Below are positions 40,854 through 40,863 of a stretch of DNA of 40,863 bases, in pieces. The translations under genes were made by a program, and so were the position numbers. Each line of letters starts with the position of its first letter. The first letter of the stretch is position 1. Location of the stretch: NCBI GenBank assembly GCA_900545025.1, contig UQXH01000018.1:1-40863 (forward strand). The letters run 5' to 3'. This DNA comes from an uncultured Phascolarctobacterium sp. (GTDB taxonomy: Bacteria > Bacillota > Negativicutes > Acidaminococcales > Acidaminococcaceae). The notes under the pieces are model-generated. The model did not search any database. It had not been told where the DNA came from and saw nothing but the letters and a program-made list of their open reading frames with translations.

Positions 40854-40863
40854 CGTATAATAA

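Overview
The window looks like chromosomal DNA of an anaerobic, Gram-negative-type Firmicute of the class Negativicutes. My best guess is the Acidaminococcaceae (Phascolarctobacterium or Acidaminococcus relatives). This is inferred from gene content: single-chain pyruvate:ferredoxin oxidoreductase, Fe-S serine dehydratase with a HutP protein, a 2-hydroxyacyl-CoA dehydratase-type activase, LarE, several UspA proteins, and Cas12a. It is not proven by any marker gene in the window.

Layout. 1-225: three tRNA genes (His, Gln, partial Lys) on the minus strand. 320-4276: a minus-strand serine-catabolism operon (SSS transporter, HutP, SdaAB, SdaAA, RidA). 4379-9262: TSCPD protein, CorA and a small protein on plus; DUF1848, Na/Pi transporter and a CXXC-less thioredoxin-like protein on minus. 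9280-12906: PFOR. 12907-13819: no convincing gene, but several hairpins. 13820-14494: DUF1638 protein. 14511-20225: a complete type II-C CRISPR-Cas locus (16-repeat array, cas2, cas1, cas9, tracrRNA), bounded by two near-identical bidirectional terminators. 20242-24822: stress proteins, a COG2509-type flavoprotein, membrane proteins and a DUF190 protein. 24972-34761: LarE, a hotdog thioesterase, an amino-acid ABC transporter, a cupin, a tandem acyl-CoA dehydratase activase with its partner, and an aminotransferase. 34973-40853: a complete type V-A locus (cas12a-cas4-cas1-cas2) on plus. Its main array is not in the window and probably lies just past the right edge.

Most interesting signal. A solitary Cas12a-type repeat (34987-35005) sits upstream of cas12a. 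The 13 bases that follow it are identical to a minus-strand protospacer at 35131-35143, with a perfectly placed TTTA PAM. That protospacer covers the predicted transcription start of cas12a. The solitary unit has its own terminator (35051-35085). This is the architecture expected of a cas-repressing guide RNA (creR-like): a short seed match that would let Cas12a bind its own promoter without cutting.

The II-C locus may have a parallel arrangement. The tracrRNA region carries a duplicated anti-repeat and two promoter-like elements. A segment at the start of the long form can pair with the anti-repeat, as in tracr-L-type self-guides, and the long-form promoter interleaves with the divergent cas9 promoter. 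Both CRISPR systems could therefore be RNA-autoregulated. This is inference from sequence only.

Other coupled functions: serine dehydratase makes 2-aminoacrylate and RidA removes it. PFOR uses the resulting pyruvate. The ABC transporter and SSS carrier would supply amino acids.
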